From Rotaria sordida (taxonomy: Eukaryota > Rotifera > Eurotatoria > Philodinida > Philodinidae), in assembly GCA_905250125.1 (NCBI GenBank), contig CAJNOL010000318.1, positions 1 through 64,000 on the forward strand: a stretch of 64,000 bases of DNA, in the 5' to 3' direction. A model generated the notes under the pieces. It was not told the origin of the DNA. It worked only from the letters and a program-made list of their open reading frames with translations, and ran no database searches. Made by a program: the position numbers and the translations under genes. Of this stretch, positions 1 to 14,449 are shown piece by piece. Position 1 is the first letter of the stretch. Each line of letters starts with the position of its first letter.

Positions 1-1271
1 TTACAGAGTAATGCAAAGAATATAAATCAAGAATTCAAGAATAACATTAGTAATATTAGATTTTTATCCAATCATTAATCAACTATCATGATCAAAATAT
101 TCGTACGACTGATTAAATTTCAACAAAAGATTTTCCTTGTATGTATTGTATTTTTTTGTATTTATAATATATAGAAATCGGCGCATCCTATAATCTTTTA
201 TAAGATTCCTAGTTTATAATTGATCGAGATCGATTTATCTTTTTTATAAAGTTCATTGGACAGAATATACGTCTGTGTTCCCAAAAAAATAAGTTTTAAA
301 TCGCTCTTCCGGAAGAGAAACCTTGGATAAAACATTGCCTACATGAAAATCACGTTGATTGGTCATGCATTACATTTAGCAAATTATTCTACTTTTATGG
401 TATTGGTCTAAAAAGTATCAATGTCCACAAAATAGAGCAATGTCTAAATTAAAAATGAAATTCAATGAAAGACTCTGAGTTCAAAATACTTTCTAAAATT
501 ATATGAAATGAAGTAAGGTTCAAGAAATGCTATTGGCAATACTCTCACAAGTACAAAATTAATTTTATTTATCTTTTATATAATACCACAACAATAAAAG
601 ATATATCGCATATCTATTAATAGAAAACAAATGTTCGTAAAATAAGTGGCCTCGATCAACAAAACAGCAATACAACGGGAAAAAAAACGACCGATCCGGT
701 TACAATACAAAAAAAGCATAATTTTACATCTTATAAAAAAAGACTCGATGTTTCCATAGACAAATCAAATCAGATATTTTTCTTCAATAGAAGAACTACA
801 TAAAAAAAAAAAAAAAAACTTCTCTCTATTCATACTTAAAAAAAGGTTCCAATTCACATTGATTAAAACCTCTTAACTTATGTTTTTTTCTTCGAAGCAC
901 TAAAATTTAATAGTTTGCAATGATTTTTCTCTTTTTAAATTATTGCATATGACAATCAAAATTTAATTCATTGTCTTTACAATAAATGAAGAATTATTTT
1001 ACATATTGATGCTCTAGTAATTGAGCAAAGAAAAATATATTTGAGTTTCATTATTTTCAAGGAAATATATGTCATTATAAAATGTGCTGCTTTTAAGTTT
1101 CCGGTGTTCTTTGACATATAACTCATAAACTATAATCATTTTTTTTTTTTCTATCGAACGTTTATGCATTCTTCTATAATTGTTCGTATTCCACAAATGC
1201 AATTTGCCTTGGTTTAAAATGTTATCTCTTCGTATTCACTCGTGAACTATTTTCTTTCGACTCAAATTTCG

Positions 1272-1303
<32 letters not shown>

Positions 1304-1967
1304 GTCTCAATGTCTGATCATATATAAATTCACATTTTGAAATTTCATTATTGATTTTGTTGATTTCACATAATGAAATATACCACTTAACTAGAAGAAA
1401 AATTATTTTAATGTTAGCTTATTTTGTTTTTTGTTTTTGGCTACCATCGACGACACCCTTTCATTTTTTTTTTCTCCTTTTCTTGTCAATGAAGCCGTTT
1501 CAATTTTTTTTTTTAAGATTTGTTTGAATGTTACAGCAACTAAGCAGCCATTCATTCTTTGTCTTCTTTACTTTTACTATAGTTGTCATACACAAGAAAA
1601 AAGAGGAAAAAGGGAGAGAGAGAGAGAGAGAGCGAGAAAAAAAATCGAGAAATTTGCATTTTAAATTATATTTTTTTTTGGTGGTGTGCAAACGACAAGA
1701 CAAGAGGAACACACGCAGGTAACCGAATTGAATGATTAGCGAGACTCAATAGTTGATTTGATACGTTTTTTTTCTTAATAAATGTCAGAGAATCCCTTCT
1801 GTTTTCATTATGATATAAAAAAATAGTTAGTAGTTCGAAACTTCTTTTCATTTTTTTTTATAAAAGTAACATGAAAATTAAATGGAGAAATGTATGTCTT
1901 TATATTTCATTATGTTTTTTTTTTTTTGTCTTTCAATTTTAACTAAAATTGATTTATTATTATTTAG
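1..1967. other. AT-rich spacer upstream of the coiled-coil gene
   Basis: No coding exon could be supported here on either strand; the short open frames are low-complexity shadows. The stretch holds poly-A/T runs and a GA-rich microsatellite near 1612-1632. A 3' splice site ending at 1967 (pyrimidine-rich tract then TTTAG) lies just before the next gene's start codon, so a non-coding 5' exon or a spliced leader may join there. No tRNA or rRNA was recognised. Confidence 0.5.
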
Positions 1968-1981
1968 GTTATCATTATTAC

Positions 1982-3623
1982 ATGGCAACGAATATAGATG
2001 ACCGAACAGATCCATTTGCTGATCTTGAATATCGTGTAACAAATCCAAAAGTAAGTCAAGATGTAATTAATCGAAATTCTGGAATCAATATATTAAGTAA
2101 ACAACCTATATCAAAAGCAGTACAACTTAAAGCTGAAAATTATGATTTATGGTTTCAAAATGAACGTTTAACGGAAGAAAATGGTGCATTAGGTATTGAA
2201 TTGGGTAAATTACAAGATAAACATGATAAATTAATGTATTTGGCACGTAATCGTCTTGGTGAAATTCGATCAAAATATCAACGACTTGAACAAGATAATC
2301 AAACATTAAAAACTGAATTAGATCGTTTAGCACGTGAATATGAAACAACAAAAAAAATTGTTGAAGATTATCGTCGTATGGAAGAACGGTAAAATGAAAT
2401 TAAAAAAAAAATTAGAGAAAAACTTTCTTTAGATTTATCATGTGTGTGTTTTTTGTTTTTACATAGTTTTAAAACAGCAGATCGTGAAATGCGTTTAATG
2501 ATTGATACATTAACACGTAATAATGAAGATTTAAAAGGACAAAATCAAGCATTAATAAATGAACTTGAATTATTAAAAGAAAAATATTACATAGCTAAAC
2601 AAAATTTAGAAAAATCTATGCGAGATGCAACATTACTTAAAGAAGAATTAACTAAAGCTGTTTATGCACGTGATTCACTTGAAAAAGAAACTGTACGATT
2701 AAATGGTAAAGTAAATGAATTAGCTACTGGAAAAAAAGCTGCGGACGAAAAAGTTGACTTTTTAAATGGTCGAACAAATAATTTACAAGTGGATTTAAGA
2801 CGGTAAGAAAGAATAAAATTAAAAAAAAATGAATATTATTCCTTTTTGGTATTCAAATAATTTATTTTTTTTTTAGTTCAGAAGCTAATGCTGCTATGTT
2901 ACAAGAACGTTTTACATTAGTTAAAACTGAACGTGATGCATTAGATACTGATAGTAAAAATAAATTAACATTATTAATGCAAAAATTAAAAGAACTTCAG
3001 ATACAAAATAAAACAGCTATGGAACAATTACATGGCCAAAGTAAACAATGTGATCATTTAAATAGTGAAAATAAACAATTACTTGAATATGTTGTATGTA
3101 AAAATAGAAAAATAAGATAATAAAATTTAATAATATTATGATTTTCTTTCTTTCTTTCTTTCTTTCTTATTTATAGAATGGATATCGTAAAGAAAATGAT
3201 CTTCTTGCTAAACAACTTGTTTCTGTAAATACAAAACAAAAACGTTTAGCACTTGAACTTGAAAAATTAAAATCTGTTGATGCTTTTATGAAAAATGAAG
3301 AAGCTATGAAAATGCAAGATGCTTTAATGGGTTTAACTGATCAATTAACACAATTACGTAAAATGCATGCAAATACACTTACAGAAAATCAACGTATTAA
3401 AGAATTATTAATTGAAAAAGATTCGGTTTTAACAAATTTGGGTTATGAACGTCATCAATTACAAGATAAAATGATTAAAAATGAACATACAATTCGACAA
3501 ATGGAACGTATGTTAGATGGTAATGGTGGAACTAAACGATCACCAATGGAACCAATGAATAGTACAGGACAATCTAATGTAACATCAAATCCATATACAT
3601 TTGAAAATGTTCTTGAATCTTGA
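1982..3623 (+). CDS. Long coiled-coil protein, 468 aa, function unknown
   Basis: Four exons: 1982-2388, 2467-2802, 2877-3093 and 3177-3623. All have GT-AG borders with matching phases and give 468 residues. The start is the ATG 14 bases after a 3' splice site at 1967, so a 5'UTR exon or spliced leader is likely. Residues from about 45 to 440 are almost continuous coiled coil rich in Glu, Lys, Leu and Asn, with no Pro breaks. The C-terminal ~35 residues are Asn/Pro/Ser-rich and not helical. There is no signal peptide or membrane segment. The shape resembles ciliary, centrosomal or Golgi structural proteins, but I do not recognise the family and assign no role. The introns are 73-83 bases, typical of this window. 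Confidence 0.85.
3138..3169. repeat. TTTC microsatellite in intron
   Basis: Tandem CTTT units form the pyrimidine tract of the third intron of the coiled-coil gene, directly upstream of its 3' splice site. Confidence 0.8.
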
Positions 3624-3908
3624 AATAATTCTATCGCGTATAACAGAGTGCTTCTAGATTTTTCTTTTTTTTTCTTTTTTCTTTTCGGCATACAAATAAA
3701 AAAAACTGTGGCTTCATCTTGACGATGGTATTTCGTATACATTGATTTTCTTTTTTTTTCCAAGTTCTTTTTTTTTTTTTTGCTGAGTCAATATGTAATA
3801 CAAAACGAAAAAATTAACCTAAAACTATGCATTAGAATAATGACAAAGCGTGCTCTATCATGAAAGATAATGATATTAAAACATATGTGACATAAGATAA
3901 AGTCAAAG
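3624..3908. other. Spacer holding the coiled-coil gene 3' end and upstream cathepsin region
   Basis: T-rich tracts and an AATAAA-like motif near 3694 probably belong to the 3'UTR of the upstream gene. No coding exon was seen. Confidence 0.5.
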
Positions 3909-3916
3909 TATAAAAG
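3909..3916 (+). promoter_or_regulatory. TATA box of the cathepsin L gene
   Basis: A TATAAAAG motif lies about 55 bases upstream of a strong GTGAGT donor at 3971. This fits transcription starting near 3940, a short untranslated first exon and a 5'UTR intron (3971-4065) whose AG touches the start codon. Confidence 0.55.
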
Positions 3917-4065
3917 TTTGCCATACTTGACTATTAGAAAATATTATCTTCTATTATATCATAAACGAAGGTGAGTAAATGATGAGATAAAAATCAAGAT
4001 TTCTATTTTAAATTATAACAATTTGAATTCTTCTTTCTTTCTTTTTTTTTGCATTGTCGATATAG

Positions 4066-5370
<1,305 letters not shown>

Positions 5371-6503
5371 AAGACATATTTTTTATATATTCTTCTTTTT
5401 CCATCTGTCTTGTTTTTTTCCTTTTACTTATGCTCTATATTTGTTTTTTTTTTGTTTTTGGTATTCAAATGACAACAATAATAACATCACGACAATAAAA
5501 AGGAAAAGGACTATACATCTTATTATATATTCATAGAATGATGCTATAGTTGGAATCATTGCATGACATACATTAGCTATGATTTTCTGATTTCTTCCCC
5601 CTATCAATAAGCATAACAAGTACTAGACAAACTGAGATAGATCTAATTGAAAGACATATATATATTTGTCAATGATATTGATCACTAACAAACAGGATAT
5701 GTTTGTATATGTATTATTTAAAAATGAATCAATTGGCTATTGAACAAGAACAAAAACCATTGATGAGAAAAAAATAAAAATAAGAGAATACTTTTCTCTC
5801 ATCAACAATGTAGCACGCTTTCAATACTCTTCCTATTTATTATTCTTTGAGTCTAAGAAGATCCAAACGGATATTGTGTTTTATTACTTTTCATCCGGTC
5901 ACGAAATACTATTGAATAAAGGTTCAAAATAGAACATCGAGCTTAATGATCACCGGGTAAAAGTAGAAATAGCTATAATAATAAAGATAATAATAACAAC
6001 AATAATAACACTGCTTGTTTTCTATATCTATGTAAAACTAATGAATAAAAAAAAAAAAAAAACAGAGAAGAGAAAATAAAAAAAAAACGGAGACGAAGAA
6101 GAAGAAGACGAAGAGAAAGAAAAGAAAGAGATTTGCAAAATTTATAATCAAAATCGACATCATCTTCGAAACAACATTTGGCCATTTATTCAAAAATCTT
6201 CAATTCCACAGCTTGTTCGATCATAATAATCAAATCAGTAAGCTATTTATCATCATATAAGTCTTTACAAGAACAAAAAAAAATAACAGCAAAAAAATGG
6301 AGAAAAAAGAGAAAAACGATGACGACGGCGACTTGATTCTTGTTGCATGTCGAATGAAATGACAACACTAAATGCAATTATTAATCTAGCACATGTATCC
6401 GACTAACAATCATTTTCGCGTCTTATGAATCTTTTTTAATATCTTAACTGTATATCAAGTGAAAATAATCTTCTTTCTCATTTCTTTTCTTACTTGACAA
6501 ATA
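5371..6503. other. Spacer between cathepsin L and the receptor gene
   Basis: Contains the cathepsin 3'UTR (AATAAA-like sites near 5494 and 5772), an A/G-rich stretch at 6045-6130 and otherwise AT-rich sequence. No exon, RNA gene or inverted repeat was recognised. Confidence 0.5.
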
Positions 6504-8340
6504 ATGTCTAACAACTGGACATTTGATCATGATGATCATGCACCATTTGGTTCCGATGAAAATATAAATCTTACTGAATATCGTTCACTTTTAATTACAA
6601 TATTTTTTTTTATGATTGGATTATTTGGAAATAGTATTATGTTAATTGGTAATGGATATATATTACGACACTCATCAGGTGGAGAAAAACGTACATTTGA
6701 AAATTTTCTAGTTGAAATATCTTGTTTTGATTTAATTATATTGACATATCATTTAATCAATTCAATTATACGTTATAAAGCATTACTAGAAAATGAAAGT
6801 GATATAATGACTGGTCTAATAAATATATCAACTGTTTGTTGTAAATTATTAACATATATTATACGAATATCAACATTAATGTCACATTGGTTAATTATTT
6901 TACTTCTTCTTAATCGATTATTTCTTGTTTATTCAAAATTCTTTCGATTTATTGCTATTGTCAATGCTAAATATGCTGTGTAAGTAAAATTCTATTTTGA
7001 ATATTTAAATAAATCTTTTGATTTTATTATTAATCTAAAAAGTAAAACAAAGTCATACCATCATTATCTGAAATAAAAATACTAAGATTTTATATAATTC
7101 AAAAAAAAAAAATCAAGTCTTGTAATCAGAAATAGATCATCAACTATATTTTGTATTCTTCTATATAAACTATTTATTTATCGATTTGAAAAATTTTCTA
7201 TGTATATTAAAATTCAAAATAAATTTATATTTTTCAGCAAAATTTTATGAGAATTCTCTTTATATGATAAATTTTTTTTTTTTTTTCTATGAGTATAAAC
7301 ATAAACTATAGTAATTGGAAACTTTATATTTTCCGTTCTCATAATTTAATAAATATAAGTAGTTCACTTTATACATCAAACTTTTCCTAAGTATTTAAGT
7401 TAATTATTTCAAAATATGTATCAAAATAAGAAGAATTTTAATATTTAGTTGTGTTTTATTATTCATATTCACTCTTTTCAATGTACCACCAATTGAATCG
7501 ATGTCATATAATGAACCACTTTCTTTCGTACATAATTCAACAACAAATGTAACATTTCATCGTCATTGTTTAATGAATGCAGAAATGGTTGATTTACACG
7601 CATCCATTTATTCAACAGCTGTTATTGTCAATGTTTTTTGCTATACTGGTCTTGGTTTATTATTAGCAACAATAATAATATGTATTTTATCAATATTATT
7701 ATTTCGTAAAGGTGCACATATCTGGAATGAATTACATTCACATTATTCTGAAACAGAAAATATTTCATTACGTTATGATTCTCCAATAGCTGATTATCTT
7801 CGTACATATAATGCAGCATTTTCACTTGGTATTGTATTTGTTTTTTTATCAATACCATGTAAATTTTTACGTTTAATTGTTTTATTTGCATCAAATAATA
7901 TTGATGAATATTCATCATCAAATCAAGTTCTTGTTACAGCACATGCACATATGCAAACAATTGGTTTAGCATTTGAATTATCACTTTATTCATATAAATT
8001 TTTTGTTTTTATTTGTACAAATTATCGTTTTCGTTGTGCATTAAAATATTTATTAAGATATCAACGTAGTCATGTTATTCTTGATCAAAGAATATCAACA
8101 GTTACAAATAATAATAATGATAATCAACGTATTCATTTAAGTCATTCACAAGAAAGTGTACCATTTGAAGGATTATATAAACATTTAGAAACAAATGAAT
8201 TTGATATGCCAGTTAATATGCGTCGAACTCATTTGAGTGGTGGACGTGGAACTCTTAGTTCTTATAGTCATCGATCAAGTTTTAAAACACGTTCAAGTGT
8301 TTGTAGTCGACGAACAAAAGAAGATGAAATATCACTTTAA
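6504..8340 (+). CDS. Divergent rhodopsin-like seven-helix receptor, 455 aa
   Basis: Two exons, 6504-6979 and 7449-8340, are joined in phase 2 across a 469-base intron and give 455 residues. The N-terminus has Asn glycosylation sites and no signal peptide. Three hydrophobic helices lie in exon 1; TM1 contains GLFGNSIMLIGN, with the usual TM1 Gly-Asn. Four more lie in exon 2, followed by a long Ser/Arg-rich cytoplasmic tail. Key class A motifs are altered. The end of TM3 reads NRLFLVY rather than a clear DRY, and TM7 reads LSLYSYKFF rather than NPxxY. It is probably a lineage-expanded orphan GPCR at the plasma membrane; ligand and G protein are unknown. Seven-helix topology is inferred by eye from hydrophobic stretches. 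Confidence 0.8.
6980..7448 (+). other. Intron of the receptor gene
   Basis: A 469-base AT-rich intron (GTAAGT donor, TTTAG acceptor), longer than most introns in the window. No inserted element was recognised. Confidence 0.7.
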
Positions 8341-10656
8341 ATAATTCAGCTTTTGATGTTTTGTTTTGTTTTCTTTTTTTTTGTTGTTTCTGTTTTGTAA
8401 AAAAACAAAAATAATCTTTATTCAAAAATAAATGTTGTACGAAATATGAATTATTAATAAGGTTTAAAGAAAAAAAAAAAAAAAAAAAGAATCAGAATTT
8501 TCTTGTAGTCATCATTTGAATAATGATCTTGATATAATTATGGTTCAATCGATTGATAAATATTAAATATTCAATCATCTTTTTTTTTTGCTGTTGTTGT
8601 TTATCTGCTGATTTGCATAATATAGTTCATGTAATTGATGATAGAGACCTATTTGTTTGTTAGTCTTTTTTATTTTTATTATAATTCAAGATCTTTATCT
8701 TTTTTTTTTTTTGTTGCAAACCAAATATTAATGTATATATATATATATATTAGTTTCATATCTGTGAGATTGAGTCATAAGATTAGAAAAATTACTTTTT
8801 GTTGAGCGGATTATATTTGATATATATGCTTTATTTAAAAATATATATATATATATATATCTTTAGATAATTCTTCTACTTGCTATCAAACGTTTTGTTT
8901 TTTTTTTGTTATTGTTGTTTTGAAGTCATTAATCTAAAGAGGATTTTCTTCTATTTTAAGTCTATCAGAAGTTTTACGACTTTAAATCATGTTGTTATAA
9001 AAAAAAGTCGATTGTTCTTTTTATTTTAAATTAGTTTGTCAGAATATTTGCATGAAAATTGATGGAAATTTTTGTTATTATTAATAATAATATGTTATTC
9101 AAGAATCAGCAAAAAAAAAAAAAAAACAAAAAAAAAGTCTACTGATAAATTAACATGAATCTTTTCTGAAAGATCAATTATTATATTTCTAATTTTCTTT
9201 TCTAGCGTATACACTTGATGTCTGTTTTTGAACATTATAAAACAATAGATGCGCATATATTATAAATGATAGTTCATATTTGAAAAAGAATTGACAGACA
9301 ATGTCTAAGTACATTTAATATGCTTAGATGAAAATGCATAGAATTATGAAACTTATAATTATCATTCCATAATAATCAGTCAAATTCGATTGATAATATA
9401 ATAGGATATATACATTATTAAAATAAGAAAAAAAAATTCTATAGAATAAGTTCAAAGTTTGTCGAAATAGGAATATGTCATAGTTTTGTTTGGATAATAA
9501 AGAATAATCATCAAATTATTAACTATACATATTTCTAATATTAGTTAACAATTGAATGATGTCAATATATTATTTCAAAATTCAATTATATATAACTAAA
9601 TCAATGTATTTTTCATGCAATATAATTAGTTTTGTAATTAATAATTTTCTTTTTAATATCATCTATTTATATATATACTTTGTTACTTCGTAATAAAAAT
9701 TGAAAAGACTTCGCGACTTCATTTCATATAATTTGTTTTTTGATCTTAAGTGCATAGTAAACTAGTCGAACTTTTATTTCTTGCAAAGATTTATTTCATT
9801 TTTACTTTTTCTTTTTTTAAGAGCAAAATGCTTCGGAGGAATAACTATCAGGTTGTTTTTTTTTTTTTTTTTTGAAAAATTGCTTATTTGTTTTTGTTGT
9901 CTTTTGTTTTTCAAATTGTTATATATATATACTAATGAAGAAAACTAGATAAATAGATTTTCGTTGTTTTGTATGTATTGTACGAAGTAATGCGTAGGCA
10001 TATTTTGTAAAGAAAATATGTTTTCTTTCTCTTTACTAACCAAACAATTAATCAATTTATTTAATACAAATACAAACACTTAGATATATGAGCATTAGAA
10101 CAAAAAACTGAATAGAAAAGAAAACAAAATGCTGAAATAATTTTTACATCAAAAACTAGAAATATTTATGGAAGGAAAAAAAAAAGAAAAGAAACGAGAA
10201 AAAAAAATTGAGTACAAAATATATTTATATTATTAACACATGAACACATACTTTTTTTCTGTCTTCTTTGTAATAGTAAAATGTCTGAGAAAGGCGTTGA
10301 ATCAAAAGAGTTTGAGGTAAAGAAAAAGAAAAAAAGAAAATGATAGAAATTTTTGAATTTCTTTTTTTAACAAACAATGCAAAGGAAAATTTTCTTCGTT
10401 CTTTTCTCTATTCTTTATTTCTATTAATTCTATTTTTCATAAATTTTATATAAAAGAACTTCCTATAACATGCTGATTATAAAATGAGAAATTTGAAGAT
10501 TTAATGAAAATTATGATTTACTTACATATTTGAATAAAGCTAAAATATGGTTAATCGATAAGGCTTTATTTAAAAGAAAAAAAGACAAATAATCAATTAG
10601 AAAACACAACGTGCAATAGTTTGTATAAATATATTATTAACAAAAGCAAAAAGAAA
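8341..10656. other. AT-rich spacer, 2.3 kb
   Basis: Holds the receptor 3'UTR (AATAAA near 8427), TA microsatellites near 8738 and 8847, and many poly-A/T runs. A short ATG frame at 10281-10316 ends in GAG before GTAAAG and could be an upstream exon of the next gene, because splicing to AG at 10652-10653 would stay in frame. That acceptor has no pyrimidine tract, so I did not use it. Nothing else was recognised. Confidence 0.45.
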
Positions 10657-13600
10657 ATGGCTATTAATAGTAGTTATGTGATGCCTGATGCAAATACTAT
10701 TACAGGTATGATTAATGATAACAGAATATTACACAAATGTTTCTAAAAAGATTGATGAAAAAGAATATTATTTTCTAATATTTCAATCATATCTATATAT
10801 ATATATAATAAAATGCAATTACATTTTCTTATAAGTGTATGAATAGACTAACTTCCAAGGATCACTTGTAGATTAATATTCTATAAATAAATCTTATTCC
10901 TTCTATAATTAATCTTAACAAATTCAATGTTCTGAAAGAATGAAATAACCTTCATTTATAATTATCTTGAAAATAGTTCAGTCTTTATTCTTTGTTATTA
11001 TCTGTAGAATAATAATTCTAGAAAGAAAAACCTAATTAAGAAAATTCTATCGTGTTATTTTAGTAACAACCGGATTATCAAGCTGTGATAATACAACATT
11101 AGATTTAAATAAAACTATATATGATGTATGTAAATTTGATAAAATAAATTATTAATTTTTTTTTTTTAATTTACTTTTCTTGAAGCTTAGAAATTTATAT
11201 CAAAATAACATTTCAAATCTTATATCAAATCTTTTTTTAAATATTTCAATTAGTAATTTTAAGTAAATTATCGATTTTAATTTTGTATAAATATAGAATT
11301 TGTTGTTGTTTTTTTTTTATTTATTTCGATTTAGTTGTTCGAGAAGAAATGGAAATTATTTTGAACAAATTATTACTTTTACTCAATCAATTTCAATACG
11401 AATTCAAATTTTATTTGGTAAAATTTGATAAAATATTGACAATATTGTTTTTTTTGTTTTTACTTTCTTTTAAGCTTCTATTTATTATGATTATATAAAT
11501 GCTAATAATTATCAATTCAATGGTTTTATAATTGATCGAGAATCATATTTTAATTTTTCATCAATCACTGTAAATAATAGTAAGTTTATGTTATTATAGT
11601 AATTAGAATTCAAATGTTACATTTGTTTATATTTTGAATGATAAATTCTAATAAATCATTTTAGAAAAAAAAAAAAAAAAAACGTTATTTTACTGTGAAT
11701 TATTCATCATCAATTATGCTTGAAGGGAGATACTCATAGAGATTATGTTTCCTAGGATATTGTAAGATGAATTTATAAAATTTCTTTCTTTTTTGGATAA
11801 TCAGCTCGATACAATTTTAAGTGCGACTTGTTTGAACAGGAACAAAAAGAACTTCTTGACTTCTGAATCCCTTAAGGAAGATTAGATAATATGAAAAAAA
11901 AAAATTTAATTCCAAAATGAATATAAGTTATTTATAGATTATTCTAGAGTTTCATGTACAAATTACTCCTTCATACTCGTAATCTATATTTGGAAAAGAA
12001 ATAATAATATAACAAACGTCCTTGCTATAAGCTTATTCCTGTACACCTCTCCGGGGAGTTGGAGGTCAAAAAGTTTTTTTTTCTCTATTTAAACAAGTCA
12101 TTTATATAAATATGCGACTTCTCCATATAGGAAAATAAATTATTGTAGAGAACAATCTGACAATGAGTCCTTGCTATTCCGAAGGAAACTAATTGTGAAA
12201 CATATAGAACTCAGTAGTATGTATAGTTTTTGAAAATTAGTGTATATGAAAAATTCAAGAGTACTTCAAATTATATCGAACTGATTATTAAAAAAGAAAT
12301 TTCATAAGTTAATCTTACGATATCCTAGAGGACATAATGTCAATGAGTATTCTTCTTCAAGCATTATAAACAGTGTTTAGATTCTCAGCATATTTAAGTT
12401 CGAGGAAAATTTAATTTCTATAAATATTCTAAGACTAAAATTAGAAGGAAATCGATTCTTTTTTCCTTTCTTTATCTATATTAAGCTGCCAAATCTGATG
12501 CTTGTTCAAGTGCCCAAGCTGCACAAGATCCTTTGTGTCTAACAAATTTAACACATCCAATATGTACTTTACTACCAAATAGATGGAATGTTACTTGCAG
12601 GTTGAAATAAAAAAAAAACCAAATAATTAAACATCTTATTTATTTTGTCTTTGATTTTTCTAGTCAAAATTTTCTTACAACTATAATTTCATTATTTGGA
12701 TCGACAACAATGAGTAATAGTCAATTAGAAATGCCAATAATTTCATCAGGTTTGAATTCATGGCAAATTGGTCTTATTTGTAGTTTAAGTATGTTTAAAA
12801 AAAAAATTTGATTTCGAAAGAAAATTTAATATGTTTTTTATTTTTAGGTATTTTATTTGTATTAATATTAATTCTAATTATTGTATATTTTTCTCGTCGA
12901 TTTATACATTCAAAAAGTCTTACTATATCACATATTAATCTTTTTAATGATACAAATCTAATGAATAAAAGGTACAAAGAAAAAAGAAAATAATTGTGAT
13001 TGATTTTCTTTTTCTCTATGTAATCAATAGTGAAACACCTCGAAGTCAAGTATTTCAACGAACAGCAACAATTCTACAATCTAAACATGATAATAATACA
13101 ACTATTTCTCGAATTCATAATAGTACAACTGCTAATACTGATTATAATGGTCAAAATTGTATTGATATAAAACCAGCTGAACTTTTTCAGTATGATTTTT
13201 TCTAGTTTTTGTTTTTTTTCTTTTGAAATTTATTTTCTTTCGATTTAGTCAAGTGAGATTTGTTGATCATGCAAAAATATATGATCCTGATTTTTCTTCA
13301 AATCTTCCTCTAAAACCAATGACATCTGCTAATGTTCCAACAAGTCCTTCAAATAGAACAGTACCTAAAGTAATTTCAACAGGAGTTACTTCTCGACCTG
13401 TATCTCGTACATCAATGATTCAACTGAAAGCAATAACTGGTATTTATGAAATATATATATATATAGAACAAATGATCGGAAAGTTTTGAGACAATATTTT
13501 TGTTCACTTTCGATCCACTAGAAAGAAAATATTTCCGACGAATCAAAAACTATGATTTGGTGCTCTTTTCGAATATGTACTTAGAAATTTTGTCTCAACT

Positions 13601-14449
13601 TTTGTTCGAGAGTAATGAAAAAATTTTTGTATTTTTACTAATGCAATTCAAAACTAACAGCTGAAATCTTTATTTATATATCAGCTTGTAGATCAGAAGC
13701 TACTCTACAAAATACACTATTGGAATTTTTTTTCTTTGTCATTCGACAAGGTACCTCAATTTTCGTTTTTCCTAAATACTCATTTTCAAAAAAATCCACA
13801 AATTTGTTGCATTGAAAGAAACTCTTGAATAAAAGCTACAACTTAGTTCAATGTGATATTTTATAGAGAAGTGTCCGCTCTACAAAATGACTGATTGTGA
13901 TAATTTTTAGCATGTCTAAAAAGAAACTTATAAGATAAACAAAAACCTAAAATAATTGATTTAAGTCTTTTAAAAAGTTCCTTACTATTCTTAAACAAAA
14001 AAACTAAGCCAAAATTTCTAAGTCCATATTCGAAAAGAGCATAAAATTATAGTTTTGGAATATCGTCAGAAATACTTTCTAGCAGATCAAAAGTGAACAA
14101 ACATCTTTGTCTATAAACTTTTTGATTACTTGTTGTATTATATTGAATTGTTTTATTTATAAAGATGAATTACAAGAAGATAAATTGAATGAATCTGATA
14201 ATATCTCGTTAAATCAATCTTATTCAAGTAGTCCGAAAAAGCCAAGTACACCTGTATCAAGACACATTGGAAATATATCAATTTTTGATGAAAGTTTACA
14301 TGATGAAGATGCTTGGATGTCTATATTAGATGTTGTTAATGCTGAAGTATGAATATCAATCTTATTTAAAAGAGTTTTGTTTTTTTTTTTCTTTTTTTCT
14401 TTAGCTTGATGCACTCAATGAACAAGATCGAGCAAATTCATTAACTTAG
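10657..14449 (+). CDS. Single-pass membrane protein, 438 aa, family not recognised
   Basis: Twelve exons: 10657-10705, 11064-11125, 11186-11262, 11335-11417, 11475-11579, 12486-12600, 12664-12788, 12848-12971, 13031-13189, 13249-13439, 14165-14346 and 14405-14449. All phases match and give 438 residues. Residues 1-200 look extracellular: Asn-glycosylation sites and about seven Cys, including a cluster in exon 6. One helix follows at residues 207-220 (ILFVLILILIIVYF) with RR on its inner side. The ~215-residue tail is Ser/Thr/Pro-rich and ends acidic. No signal peptide is seen, so a 5' exon may be missing. It is probably a type I receptor or adhesion-like protein at the cell surface; no domain could be named. 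Two large introns carry foldback elements. Confidence 0.7.
11700..12375. mobile_element. Foldback MITE in intron 5 of the membrane-protein gene
   Basis: About 120 bases at 11700-11830 match the reverse complement of about 12250-12375. Shared landmarks include the inverted pair TCTAGGATAT-type/ATATCCTAGA-type and a TACTCATAGAGA-like stretch. No coding frame lies inside, so it is a non-autonomous DNA element. The terminal part also resembles the arms at 52436-52720 and 55670-55965, suggesting one family. No clean target duplication was found. The element accounts for most of a 906-base intron. Confidence 0.65.
13468..14133. mobile_element. Foldback MITE in intron 10 of the membrane-protein gene (family F2, copy A)
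   Basis: The first ~120 bases match the last ~120 in reverse complement. Both arms share a GCTCTTTTCGAATATG-type segment and a TTGTTCACTTT-type segment. The interior has no long frame. A second copy in opposite orientation lies in the TFDP gene (42306-42824), and a diverged third in the long intron at 25.2-25.7 kb. Confidence 0.75.

Noticed and set aside
1612-1632. GA run considered as a CRISPR-like or regulatory array
   Set aside because: A simple dinucleotide microsatellite; no spacer-repeat structure exists anywhere in the window.
10281-10316. Possible 5' exon of the single-pass membrane protein
   Set aside because: In frame if spliced to 10654, but that acceptor lacks a pyrimidine tract and no signal peptide results.
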